From Methylobacter sp. (GTDB lineage Bacteria; Pseudomonadota; Gammaproteobacteria; Methylococcales; Methylomonadaceae), in the NCBI RefSeq assembly GCF_023227905.1, contig NZ_JALOCF010000032.1:1-51081 (forward strand): 51,081 bases of DNA. The letters run 5' to 3'. Below, piece after piece: positions 34,155 to 41,898 of this stretch. Made by a program: the position numbers and the translations under genes. Numbering within the stretch: position 1 is the stretch's first letter; each line of letters opens with the position of its first letter. Below the pieces are notes generated by a model. That model made no database searches. It worked only from the letters and a program-made list of their open reading frames with translations, and had not been told where the DNA came from.

Positions 34155-34367
34155 TCATTGGTATTTTTTCATGACCGCTTCGTAACTCAGCGTTTTTTGT
34201 TCGCCCGCTTTATAGGCTTGCCATCTTTTTTGTGCTTCTTCACGCCAGATAGCATCAATTTCCGGATTAGGCGTATCCAAATCGGCCAGCAATAACTCCG
34301 CTAAGCGTAATTTTTCTAATGGCGGCAAATGGCTAACCTGCTGGTAAAGCTCTTGGCTGCTGAGCAT
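34155..34367 (-). CDS. Orphan addiction-module antitoxin (PF09720-type)
   Basis: 70 residues. LYQQVSHLPPLEKLRLAELLLADLD followed by IDAIWREEAQKRWQAYKAG and a basic tail is the pattern of unstable antitoxins paired with RelE/ParE toxins. Compare the complete pair at 43522-44054. No toxin follows: only 7 bases after the stop the 302-bp palindrome begins, then cobS. The toxin has been lost or displaced. An antitoxin alone should be harmless and might act as an anti-addiction factor. Confidence 0.8.
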   Translation of the reverse strand: MLSSQELYQQVSHLPPLEKLRLAELLLADLDTPNPEIDAIWREEAQKRWQAYKAGEQKTLSYEAVMKKYQ

Positions 34368-34448
34368 GATGGTGTCTCCGAGAGTTTTGAAGAGTTTTTC
34401 TCGCTCCTAAATGCGTATGGAAACAAGATAAGTGATTTTAAAGCAAGC

Positions 34449-34495
34449 GAAAGGTTCAAGGTAAAAAACCTTGGGCCTTTCGTCTTGAACCTTTC
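34449..34495. repeat. Inverted repeat between cobT and the antitoxin gene
   Basis: Perfect 12-bp arms GAAAGGTTCAAG (34449-34460) and CTTGAACCTTTC (34484-34495), with an alternative inner hairpin CAAGG/CCTTG (34457-34473). It could terminate the cobT transcript; it also resembles common GAAAGG-type dispersed repeats. Confidence 0.75.
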
Positions 34496-34504
34496 ACCTG
34501 TCTT

Positions 34505-35551
34505 TTAATGATCAACCCCAGCCTCAGCAAACGTAGCCATCTCGTTTAAAAACACGACCGCCGATTGCACCAGCGGGTAGGCCAAGGCAATGCCGGAACC
34601 TTCGCCCAGGCGCAATTCCAGGTTCAGCAAGGGTTTGGCATTGAAATGATTTAACAAAGCCTGATGCCCCTGTTCGCTGGAGACATGGCTGAATACGCAG
34701 TAATCCAGCACGTGAGGGTACAGTTTGCCGGCGACTAACAGCGCGGTGCCGGCAATAAAGCCGTCGACTAGTATGAGCATACCCAGCTCGGCGGCTTTAA
34801 GGTAAGCCCCAACCATCATCGCGATTTCAAAGCCGCCGAAAGTAGCCAGTACATCCAAGGGTTCGATGACATCTCTATGTTTATTCAACGCCCGCTGCAA
34901 CACCACTAACTTGTGTTGCAACTGCCCATCATTCAAACCGGTGCCGCGGCCTACGCACCGTACCAGCGACAGGCCGGTCAAACGGTGCATCAGCACGGCT
35001 GCGGATGAGGTATTGCCGATGCCCATTTCGCCAAAGCCGATACAATTACAGCCGCTTTGATGTTGCCGCAAAACCTGGTCTGCTCCCGCTTGCAGGGCTT
35101 TGGCGCATTCATCAACAGTCATTGCAGGTTGGCTTAGAAAGTTCTGCGTGCCTTTGCCGATGCTTGCATCAATCAGCTTGGGATGACTATTCAAGTCGGC
35201 GTTAACGCCCGCATCGACAATCAATAATTCGATGTCGTGCTGTTTGGCAAAAACACTGATCGCTGCGCCGCCAGCCAGAAAATTGGCAATCATTTGTGCG
35301 GTAACGGTTTGCGGATAAGCGCTGACTCCGGTTTCGACGATGCCGTGGTCTCCGGCAAAAATCAGCATGCACGGTTTGTTTAAACGGGGGGTCAGGCTGT
35401 TTTGGCATAATCCGATTTGTAAGGCCAGGGATTCCAATTGCCCCAAAGAACCTCGCGGCTTGGTTTTCTGGTCGATTTTGGCTTGTAAAGCGGTTTTAAG
35501 TGTTGAAGCGAGCGGGGGAATGGCAAAATTTAGCGGCACGGTGTATTCCAA
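34505..35551 (-). CDS. cobT: Nicotinate-nucleotide:dimethylbenzimidazole phosphoribosyltransferase
   Basis: 348 residues. TKPRGSLGQLE near 30-40, FAGDHGIVETGVSAYPQTVT, GFGEMGIGNTSSAA, GRGTGLNDGQL and the catalytic Glu317 in LRLGEGSG are all intact. It makes alpha-ribazole-5'-phosphate from DMB and NaMN. It overlaps bluB by 22 bases, so lower-ligand synthesis and activation are coupled. Confidence 0.96.
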   Translation of the reverse strand: MEYTVPLNFAIPPLASTLKTALQAKIDQKTKPRGSLGQLESLALQIGLCQNSLTPRLNKPCMLIFAGDHGIVETGVSAYPQTVTAQMIANFLAGGAAISVFAKQHDIELLIVDAGVNADLNSHPKLIDASIGKGTQNFLSQPAMTVDECAKALQAGADQVLRQHQSGCNCIGFGEMGIGNTSSAAVLMHRLTGLSLVRCVGRGTGLNDGQLQHKLVVLQRALNKHRDVIEPLDVLATFGGFEIAMMVGAYLKAAELGMLILVDGFIAGTALLVAGKLYPHVLDYCVFSHVSSEQGHQALLNHFNAKPLLNLELRLGEGSGIALAYPLVQSAVVFLNEMATFAEAGVDH

Positions 35552-36198
35552 ACATTTTCAAATAATAAATCTTTCAGGTCCTTACGATCCGCCCATTGCT
35601 CTTGTTCCAGCATCGGTTTGTCGTAGAATTTATCGACATGGCCGAGGCACAAAACCGCGAACGGCTGGCTATCTTCAGGCATGTTTAACAGGGTTTTCAA
35701 GGCTTCCGGTTCAAACATCGACACCCAGCCCAGGCCGATGCCTTCCGCCCGCGCCGCCAGCCACATGTTTTGTATGGCGCAGGCCAAGGATGCCAGATCC
35801 ATTTCCGGCAAGGTGCGGCGGCCGAATATATACTGCTCCCGCTGTTCGCACAAGGCGGCAATCAGCACTTCCGGGCATTCCAGTATGCCTTCCACTTTCA
35901 GTCTCATAAATTCGTCTTCGCGCTCGTTTAACGCTTTGGCGGTGCGTATGCGTTCCTGCTCGACCAGCGCGTGTATGGCTTTACGAAGCTCGGGACAGCT
36001 GATGCGCATAAATCGCCACGGCTGCATAAAGCCGACGCTGGGCGCATGGTGCGCGGCATTCAGCAGGCGGAGCAGCAATTCGGGAGCGATAGGGTCGGGC
36101 AAGAAGTGGCGCATATCGCGGCGCTCAAAAATCGTGCGATAGACGGCGGCGCATTCCGCGTCAGAGTAGCGGTTTTGGGTCATGGACGGCTGGCGCAA
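35530..36198 (-). CDS. bluB: 5,6-Dimethylbenzimidazole synthase
   Basis: 222 residues (ATG 36198, or ATG 36183). BluB signatures: FERRDMRHFLPDPI, NAAHHAPSVGFMQPWRFM, YIFGRRTLPEMDLASLACAIQNMWLAARAEGIGLGWVSMFEP. It cleaves reduced FMN with oxygen to give DMB, so this organism can make its own cobalamin lower ligand aerobically. First gene of the run; no cobalamin riboswitch lies upstream: only 13 bases separate it from rubredoxin reductase, which may therefore be co-transcribed. Confidence 0.94.
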   Translation of the reverse strand: MRQPSMTQNRYSDAECAAVYRTIFERRDMRHFLPDPIAPELLLRLLNAAHHAPSVGFMQPWRFMRISCPELRKAIHALVEQERIRTAKALNEREDEFMRLKVEGILECPEVLIAALCEQREQYIFGRRTLPEMDLASLACAIQNMWLAARAEGIGLGWVSMFEPEALKTLLNMPEDSQPFAVLCLGHVDKFYDKPMLEQEQWADRKDLKDLLFENVWNTPCR

Positions 36199-36211
36199 TT
36201 CTTAATTAATA

Positions 36212-37225
36212 TCAGACATTATAAGGATGAGCGGCCTCAAAACCATGCACTTTGGCTTTGGGGGTAAAAACCGGCGGCGTCCAATCGCCCTGTTTTTGTC
36301 CGGCCAGAAATTCCGCCAGCCATAAGGCCTGATTGCGTATCGGCAAAATAAAGGCGTACAGCTTTCCGTTCGGCAGCTCGGCGACATCGCCCAGCGCATA
36401 AATGGACTCGTCGCTGGTTTGCAACTGCTGGTTAACCTTGATACCGCGGCCGGTTTCAAGGCCCGCACGTTCGGCCAACTCGGTTCTCGGCTTGAATCCG
36501 CAAGCGACCAGCAAGCCGTCAAACTCGACGGTTACATCGGTTTTGACGCCAACCTTGTCATTTTCCTTGGTGAATTCTTTTACCGCCTGATTCAGCAATA
36601 CCTTGACGCCGGAATCCTGCAACACCTTTTGCAATAATGCCGAATCCTCGGCCACCAACTGACGTTCCATTAGCCGATCCGATGCATGAAACAGGGTGAC
36701 GTCATCTCCTGCTACCGCCAAATCGGATGCCACCTCGCAGCCGATTAAACCGCCGCCGACAATCGCCCAGTTGGGCCGCTGATTTTGGTTTAAAAAATCT
36801 TGCCGAAATTGTCGCAACGCCTTCAAATCAACCAAGCTGTTCAAGCAAAAAAACAGCTTCTCATACGGCCTGTATGGCGGCGGAATGAATGCGGAAGAGC
36901 CTTGAGCGAGTATCAGTTTATCGTAGTGCAAGGTTTGTTCTTGGGAAGCGCCTGTGATGTCGATCGATTTATCGCTACGATTAATAGCCGTTACATCCAC
37001 GCCGCAGAGTACATTGATGTTGCTTTCGCGCAGTTTGTCAAAGGGCTTCAGGATAATGGCTTGTTCGATATCGGCCATGGTGAAACCGCGGGACAGCAGC
37101 GGCCGTGAATAATAGCCGTCACGTTCACGGGTTACCAGGGTAACGTCATCATCGGGCGATAATGCGCGGTATTTTTCGGCAAAGCTGACGCCGGCCACGC
37201 CAGAGCCGATGATGACAATCTGCAT
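36212..37225 (-). CDS. FAD-dependent NAD(P)H:rubredoxin reductase
   Basis: From ATG 37225 (MQIVIIGSGVAG) 337 residues; an ATG at 37240 would add five. FAD motif GSGVAG, NAD motif VGGGLIGCEVASDLA near 155-170 and the second FAD contact YALGDVAEL are present, typical of AlkT/RubB-like reductases. The 56-residue rubredoxin gene 22 bases upstream is its obvious partner. Together they move electrons from NAD(P)H to an acceptor such as a diiron oxygenase or an oxygen-stress reductase; the acceptor is not in the window. Confidence 0.88.
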   Translation of the reverse strand: MQIVIIGSGVAGVSFAEKYRALSPDDDVTLVTRERDGYYSRPLLSRGFTMADIEQAIILKPFDKLRESNINVLCGVDVTAINRSDKSIDITGASQEQTLHYDKLILAQGSSAFIPPPYRPYEKLFFCLNSLVDLKALRQFRQDFLNQNQRPNWAIVGGGLIGCEVASDLAVAGDDVTLFHASDRLMERQLVAEDSALLQKVLQDSGVKVLLNQAVKEFTKENDKVGVKTDVTVEFDGLLVACGFKPRTELAERAGLETGRGIKVNQQLQTSDESIYALGDVAELPNGKLYAFILPIRNQALWLAEFLAGQKQGDWTPPVFTPKAKVHGFEAAHPYNV

Positions 37226-37247
37226 TGTGTTTCCTGACAAGAATTAA

Positions 37248-37418
37248 TTAGACCAATAAATTGTATGCGCTTTTTTCCGCGCCGCACTCCGGGCAACGCC
37301 AATCGTCAGGGATGTCTTCCCATAAGGTGCCTGGCGCAATGCCGGTATCCGGGTCGCCTTCCGCTTCATCATAGATATGGCCGCAAACGCTGCATTGGTA
37401 TTTTTTGAAATCAGGCAT
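37248..37418 (-). CDS. Rubredoxin
   Basis: A 56-residue gene, ATG at 37418, stop at 37250-37248. Protein starts MPDFKKYQCSVCGHIYDEAE and ends with DDWRCPECGAEKSAYNLLV. The two knuckles CSVCG and CPECG supply the four cysteines of the Fe(Cys)4 site, and GDPDTGIAPGTLWEDIP between them is the rubredoxin consensus. A good ribosome site (AGAGGA) precedes it. It forms an operon with rubredoxin reductase. Electron carrier in the cytosol. Confidence 0.96.
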   Translation of the reverse strand: MPDFKKYQCSVCGHIYDEAEGDPDTGIAPGTLWEDIPDDWRCPECGAEKSAYNLLV

Positions 37419-37468
37419 AGTTATTCCTCTTTGATGTTTAAAGCTCGATTGACTTTAACAGGTCTAGG

Positions 37469-38338
37469 TTAATTTTCAATCCGAATCTCAGTCTTTAATC
37501 GATACAGCGCTGAAATATCTTCCTCCCCGTAATTTTCCGCCATTAGCCGCTCATAATCGGCAATCGTCATATCGATCAACGTAGTCGATGCGCCGGTTTG
37601 TTTTGCCATGCTTTGGCAGATAAGCAGGTCTTTATGGTGCAGCGCCAGTTTAAAGCCCGGCGCGAAGGTGCCTCGGGTCATGGTCGGGCCGCGGTGCTGC
37701 AAAAACCAGTTGCCTGCGGCGCCGCCGGAAATGACTTCGATCACCTTATCCATGGGCAGGTCTTGAGCCTGAGCAAAAGCCAGCGCTTCAGTCACCGCCT
37801 GATTGATGCCCGCGGCCATGATTTGGTTGACTGCCTTGGCGGCCTGGCCGGAACCGGTTGGCCCCATGTGCATGATGCGTCCGGTCATGGCTTCCAGGAT
37901 CGGGCGGGCTTGTTCCAGCACATTCGCATAACCGCCGACCATCATCGCCAGTGTGCCGTTTTTGGCGCCTTCGACGCCGCCCGAAACCGGCGCGTCGAGG
38001 AAAGCCGCCTGTTTTTCGGCCAGCATCGCGGCGGCTTGCTTTGCGGTATCGCTGCTGACTGTGGACATATCGACGACGATAGTGCCGGGCTTGATGGTAA
38101 GGGCTATCGCCTCAATCATTGCCAGCACATCCTGATCGGCGGAGACGCAAATCAGCACGACATCGACGATTGCAGCCAGTTCTTCCGGCTGGTCGAAGGC
38201 GATGAGATCCAATTCTTCGGCCAGATTTTGCGCCTTTGCCGTGGTGCGGTTATAAACGCCGGTCAGATATCCGGCTTTGGCGATATTTTTAGCCATGCCG
38301 ATGCCCATTGCACCGAGGCCGATCATGCCTGCTTTCAT
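37469..38338 (-). CDS. Beta-hydroxyacid dehydrogenase, tartronate semialdehyde reductase-like
   Basis: 289 residues. NAD-binding GLGAMGIGMAKNI, the substrate-binding block FLDAPVSGGVEGAKNGTLAMMVGG, catalytic Lys168 in GSGQAAKAVNQ and KDLLICQSMAKQTGA place it in the 3-hydroxyisobutyrate/6-phosphogluconate dehydrogenase superfamily, closest in feel to GarR/GlxR. Tartronate semialdehyde reduction to glycerate would fit glyoxylate recycling, given the GlcF-like gene. A GLYR1-like succinate-semialdehyde/glyoxylate reductase is the main alternative. Confidence 0.82.
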   Translation of the reverse strand: MKAGMIGLGAMGIGMAKNIAKAGYLTGVYNRTTAKAQNLAEELDLIAFDQPEELAAIVDVVLICVSADQDVLAMIEAIALTIKPGTIVVDMSTVSSDTAKQAAAMLAEKQAAFLDAPVSGGVEGAKNGTLAMMVGGYANVLEQARPILEAMTGRIMHMGPTGSGQAAKAVNQIMAAGINQAVTEALAFAQAQDLPMDKVIEVISGGAAGNWFLQHRGPTMTRGTFAPGFKLALHHKDLLICQSMAKQTGASTTLIDMTIADYERLMAENYGEEDISALYRLKTEIRIEN

Positions 38339-38377
38339 GCTATTTCTCCACGCTTGCTTGAATGTAACCGGTTTGCG

Positions 38378-38641
38378 TTATTTAGGGCATCCTTCCATTT
38401 TGTAAATAGCGTATCCTTGTTTGTCGATGTCGGCTCTCATGGCTGCCGGAGCTTCGACGCTGTGATAGAAGTAACAGTTTTCGGGAGTTACGACTGCATC
38501 TTCCAGATTAATGCTGGTCAGCCAGTGTTTGGCATAATTAATCGCTTTTTGCTGATCTTCTTCGTCCAATACCACATTAAAATGCAGTTTTCTGCCTTCT
38601 GCGGTTTTTGCGTAAGTGTCGAATACATACGAAATAGTCAT
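38378..38641 (-). CDS. DUF2024 family small protein
   Basis: 87 residues. YVFDTYAKTAEGRKLHFNVVLDE at the N-terminus and ENCYFYHSVEAP in the middle match DUF2024, a small alpha/beta protein of unknown function in proteobacteria. No catalytic motif seen. It sits between speA and the dehydrogenase gene on the same strand, 40 bases after speA. Confidence 0.75.
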   Translation of the reverse strand: MTISYVFDTYAKTAEGRKLHFNVVLDEEDQQKAINYAKHWLTSINLEDAVVTPENCYFYHSVEAPAAMRADIDKQGYAIYKMEGCPK

Positions 38642-38681
38642 CGGTTTTCTCCCTGGTTGAATCCGTAGGGTTGAGTAACTT

Positions 38682-40520
38682 TTATTTGGCTAAATAAGTG
38701 TAAGACGTCAGCCCGGCAAGCAACTCCTGTTCATATTCCTGCCGCTGCTGTTCGCTCAGATCGCTACCAGCCAGTTTTTCCCTATAGGCGGTTTTCAAGT
38801 CTTCGCAATTGATGTGCACATAATCGAGCAAGTCGGAGACATACTCGCCTTCATGCAGGTCGTAAAAATGATAACCCTGGTCGTCGAGTTCGATGTTGAT
38901 GGAATGGGTATCGCCAAACAGGTTGTGCATGTCGCCCAATATTTCCTGGTAGGCACCGAGCATGAAAAAGCCGATCAGGTACGGTTCGTTGCTGTCGATT
39001 TCATGCACCGGCAGGGTTTTTTCGATATTCTGCCCGTCGATATACTGGTCGATACGGCCGTCGGAATCGCAGGTTAAATCCTGGATCACGGCGCGGCGCG
39101 TGGGCTGTTCGTTCAGCCGGTGGATCGGCATGATCGGAAAGATTTGCTCGATGCCCCAGATGTCGGGCATGGACTGGAACAGCGAGAAATTGCAGAACAC
39201 CTTATCGGCCAGTTTCTCGTTCAATTCCTGCAATATCGCGGCTTCGCTTTGATTATTGGGATTCAGCTTGGCCTGGAGTTGGCGGCACAGCAGAGCATAG
39301 TTGTTCTCCGCCTCGGCCAGTCCGGTAATGCTCAGTTTGTCCTGGGTAAATTGGGCGCGGGCTTCCGATAAGTCGAACTGCGCATCATGATAATGCTCGA
39401 CCAGGTTGTCCGGCTCCGGCAGGGCTTGCAGTTCGGCGTGGTTGGCGTAAACCGATTCGATATCGGTCACGTTGGTGATCAATACCGCATGATGGGCGGT
39501 CAGCGCGCGGCCCGATTCGGTGATGATGTCCGGCTGCGGCACCTGCTTTTCCGCGCAAATATCGGCAAAACTGCGCACGATATTCTGGGCGTATTCATCC
39601 AGGCTGTAGTTGATCGACGATTCGCGCCGCGAATGGCTGCCGTCGTAATCCACGCCCAGCCCGCCGCCCGCATCGACGATTTTCACATTAGCGCCCAGAC
39701 GATGCAGCTCAACGTAAAACTGCCCGGCTTCTTTCAGCGCCACTTTGATGTCGTGAATATTGGCGATTTGCGAGCCCATGTGAAAGTGCATCAGCTTCAA
39801 GGTGTCCAGCAAACCGGTTTGTCTCAGGCGCTCGACCAGCAGCAGCAATTCATGGGCATGCAGACCGAATTTGGATTTTTCGCCGCCGCTGTTTTGCCAT
39901 TTCCCGGCGCTGATGCTGGACAGCCTGATCCTGACGCCCAGTTGCGGCTTGATATTCAGGCGCGCCGCCTCCTCGATAATCAATTCCAGCTCCAGCGGCT
40001 TTTCAATGACCAGATACAGGTTCAGCCCCATTTTTAGGCCGATCAGCGCCAGGCGGATGTAAGCGCGGTCTTTGTAACCGTTGCAGACCACCACGCCTTT
40101 GTTGGACAGCGCCATAATCGCCAGTAATTCCGGCTTGCTGCCCGCTTCGAGGCCGATATTGTCGGCCGCCAAAATGCCTTCAACTACTTTGCGTTGCTGG
40201 TTGACTTTGATCGGATAAACCGGCGTATAGCGGCCCTGATAATCGTTATTGACGCAGGCTTTTTGGAAAGCGCGGGACAGCTGGCTAACGCGGTCTTTTA
40301 GAATATCGGTAAAGCGCACCAGCACCGGCAAGGACAGCTTTTTGTCATTCAGCGATTGGGCGATTTCGTACAAATCCAGTTCCACGTCTTTATCGGAACT
40401 GGGCTTTACGCTGACATGCCCTTCGGCATTGATCGAAAAATAGCCTTGTCCCCAGCTATCTATCGCGTAGGTTTGTGCAGATTGGCGGGTCGTCCAGGTT
40501 TTGCTTTGACTTAAATTCAA
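38682..40520 (-). CDS. speA: Biosynthetic arginine decarboxylase
   Basis: 612 residues, alanine-racemase-fold PLP enzyme. PVYPIKVNQQ carries the PLP lysine (Lys105). GLEAGSKPEL, MHFHMGSQI, DAGGGLGVDYDGS, SESGRALTAHHAV (here TESGRA), CDSDGRID and GAYQEILGDMHNLFGDT are conserved SpeA blocks. It turns arginine into agmatine, the first step to putrescine. It is divergent from speE with an 87-base shared promoter region. Shorter than the E. coli enzyme mainly at the N-terminus. Confidence 0.96.
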   Translation of the reverse strand: MNLSQSKTWTTRQSAQTYAIDSWGQGYFSINAEGHVSVKPSSDKDVELDLYEIAQSLNDKKLSLPVLVRFTDILKDRVSQLSRAFQKACVNNDYQGRYTPVYPIKVNQQRKVVEGILAADNIGLEAGSKPELLAIMALSNKGVVVCNGYKDRAYIRLALIGLKMGLNLYLVIEKPLELELIIEEAARLNIKPQLGVRIRLSSISAGKWQNSGGEKSKFGLHAHELLLLVERLRQTGLLDTLKLMHFHMGSQIANIHDIKVALKEAGQFYVELHRLGANVKIVDAGGGLGVDYDGSHSRRESSINYSLDEYAQNIVRSFADICAEKQVPQPDIITESGRALTAHHAVLITNVTDIESVYANHAELQALPEPDNLVEHYHDAQFDLSEARAQFTQDKLSITGLAEAENNYALLCRQLQAKLNPNNQSEAAILQELNEKLADKVFCNFSLFQSMPDIWGIEQIFPIMPIHRLNEQPTRRAVIQDLTCDSDGRIDQYIDGQNIEKTLPVHEIDSNEPYLIGFFMLGAYQEILGDMHNLFGDTHSINIELDDQGYHFYDLHEGEYVSDLLDYVHINCEDLKTAYREKLAGSDLSEQQRQEYEQELLAGLTSYTYLAK

Positions 40521-40560
40521 CTTTATTAACTCCGTTGTGCCGTGAGATGCCGAATTCTAA

Positions 40561-40566
40561 TATAAT
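40561..40566 (+). promoter_or_regulatory. Likely -10 element of speE
   Basis: Perfect TATAAT, 41 bases before the speE ATG. The best -35 (TTGTGC, 40535-40540) is 20 bases away, longer than ideal. Confidence 0.45.
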
Positions 40567-40607
40567 GGTTAAATCTTTATGCGTTTATTTTTCCAGGAAT
40601 CCACACT

Positions 40608-41456
40608 ATGAACCCATCCGAATGGTTTACCGAGCAACACGCAGACGCCGGCTCGGCCTTTTCGTTAAAAATTAAAAAGAAGCTGCACGAGGAGCAATCC
40701 GAGTTTCAACACCTTGAAATCTATGAGACCGAAACTTTCGGCAATTTGATGATTATCGACGGTTGCACGATGGTATCAACCCGCGACAACTTTTTTTACC
40801 ATGAAATGATGAGCCATCCGGCCCTGTTTACTCATCCCGATCCAAAAAGAGTATGGATTATCGGCGGCGGCGACTGCGGCACATTAAGAGAGGTGTTGAA
40901 GCACCCTTCGGTGGAGCAGGCCGTGCAGATCGATATCGATGAGCGGGTGACGCGTCTGGCGGAAATTTATTTCCCTGAATTATGCGAATCCAACAACGAT
41001 CCCAGAGCCGACCTGAAATTCATCGACGGTATTAAATGGGTCAAAGATGCGGCGCCGAATTCGGTGGATATTATCATCGTCGACAGCACCGACCCGGTTG
41101 GTCCGGCTTTAGGCTTGTTCAGCGAAGAGTTTTACCGCGACTGCTTTGCCTGCCTGTCGGAAAACGGCATGGTCGTGCAACAAAGCGAGTCAGCGCTGTA
41201 CCACATGAAACTGATCGGTGAAATGCGTAATGCAATGAGCAATGCCGGTTTAAAGCATTTGCAGACTTTGTTTTTCCCGCAGTGCCTGTATCCGTCCGGC
41301 TGGTGGAGCGCGACGATTGCCAGCAAAGGCGATCTGAGCAAGTTCAGGGAAGCGGATAGCGCGAACAAGCCGTTTGACACGACTTACTACAACGTCGATA
41401 TACACAAAGCAGCTTTGGCGCAGCCTGAGTTCGTTAAAAAAGCGTTTAATTTATAA
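40608..41456 (+). CDS. speE: Polyamine aminopropyltransferase (spermidine synthase)
   Basis: 282 residues. N-terminal YETETFGNLMIIDGCTMVSTRDNFFYHEMMSHP, the decarboxylated-SAM-binding GGGDCGTLREVLKH, QIDIDERV and the catalytic Asp region IIVDSTDPVGPA are standard SpeE. It adds an aminopropyl group from the SpeD product to putrescine. SpeA, SpeE and SpeD are all in this window; an agmatinase or equivalent is not. Confidence 0.95.
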   Translation: MNPSEWFTEQHADAGSAFSLKIKKKLHEEQSEFQHLEIYETETFGNLMIIDGCTMVSTRDNFFYHEMMSHPALFTHPDPKRVWIIGGGDCGTLREVLKHPSVEQAVQIDIDERVTRLAEIYFPELCESNNDPRADLKFIDGIKWVKDAAPNSVDIIIVDSTDPVGPALGLFSEEFYRDCFACLSENGMVVQQSESALYHMKLIGEMRNAMSNAGLKHLQTLFFPQCLYPSGWWSATIASKGDLSKFREADSANKPFDTTYYNVDIHKAALAQPEFVKKAFNL

Positions 41457-41466
41457 GTGATTTTTG

Positions 41467-41536
41467 CCACGAAGGACACAGAGAACACGAAGGTTTGTAC
41501 TTTGCTTTTCTCCGTGTTCTTCGTGCCTTCGTGGTG
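41467..41536. repeat. CACGAAG palindrome, copy 2
   Basis: Imperfect inverted repeat, arms about 41467-41493 and 41510-41534 (CCACGAAGGACACAG... / ...TTCGTGCCTTCGTGG), directly after speE. It shares the CACGAAG unit with 31182-31448 and 44073-44139 and may act as the speE terminator. Confidence 0.85.
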
Positions 41537-41583
41537 ATGCTTTTATTAGGTTACCCGACCAACCATAATATGAGATTGCGATA

Positions 41584-41877
41584 ATGTTTGATCCTAAATC
41601 CTTTGATGATATTGCCAGCCGTTTGGCTGGCGCCATACCTCCGGGCTTAAGCGGCCTGAAAGACGATCTTGAAAAAAGCTTCCATGCCATTTTACAAGGC
41701 GCGTTAGGCAAGCTGGACTTGGTGACCCGCGAAGAGTTTGAGGTGCAAAAGCTGGTGTTGGCAAAAACCCGCTCGAAGCTCGAAGACCTGGAAAAACGCG
41801 TCGCCGAAATGGAGCAGCAGTTGTTGAACAAGGAAGAAGTGTTTTCTCCAAGCAAAGAAGAGCCGATTGACGACTGA
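41584..41877 (+). CDS. ubiK: Ubiquinone biosynthesis accessory factor UbiK
   Basis: 97 residues. MFDPKSFDDIASRLAGAIPPG and the C-terminal coiled coil FEVQKLVLAKTRSKLEDLEKRVAEMEQQL match UbiK/YqiC (former BMFP/DUF526). UbiK works with UbiJ in aerobic ubiquinone synthesis and binds membranes. The comM gene follows after 21 bases; this ubiK-comM pairing is common in gammaproteobacteria. Confidence 0.88.
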   Translation: MFDPKSFDDIASRLAGAIPPGLSGLKDDLEKSFHAILQGALGKLDLVTREEFEVQKLVLAKTRSKLEDLEKRVAEMEQQLLNKEEVFSPSKEEPIDD

Positions 41878-41898
41878 TCACGCTGTCGATAAGTCGCC

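Noticed and set aside
36199..36211. Cobalamin riboswitch upstream of the cob genes
   Set aside because: No B12-box-like sequence was seen before bluB, cobQ or cobD, and the gap before bluB is only 13 bases.
37598..38668. 356-codon open frame on the + strand
   Set aside because: It runs antisense to the dehydrogenase and DUF2024 genes; the protein is low-complexity His/Gln/Gly-rich without family features, as expected for a shadow of biased codon use.
39387..40037. 216-codon open frame on the + strand
   Set aside because: Antisense inside speA, which has all family motifs.
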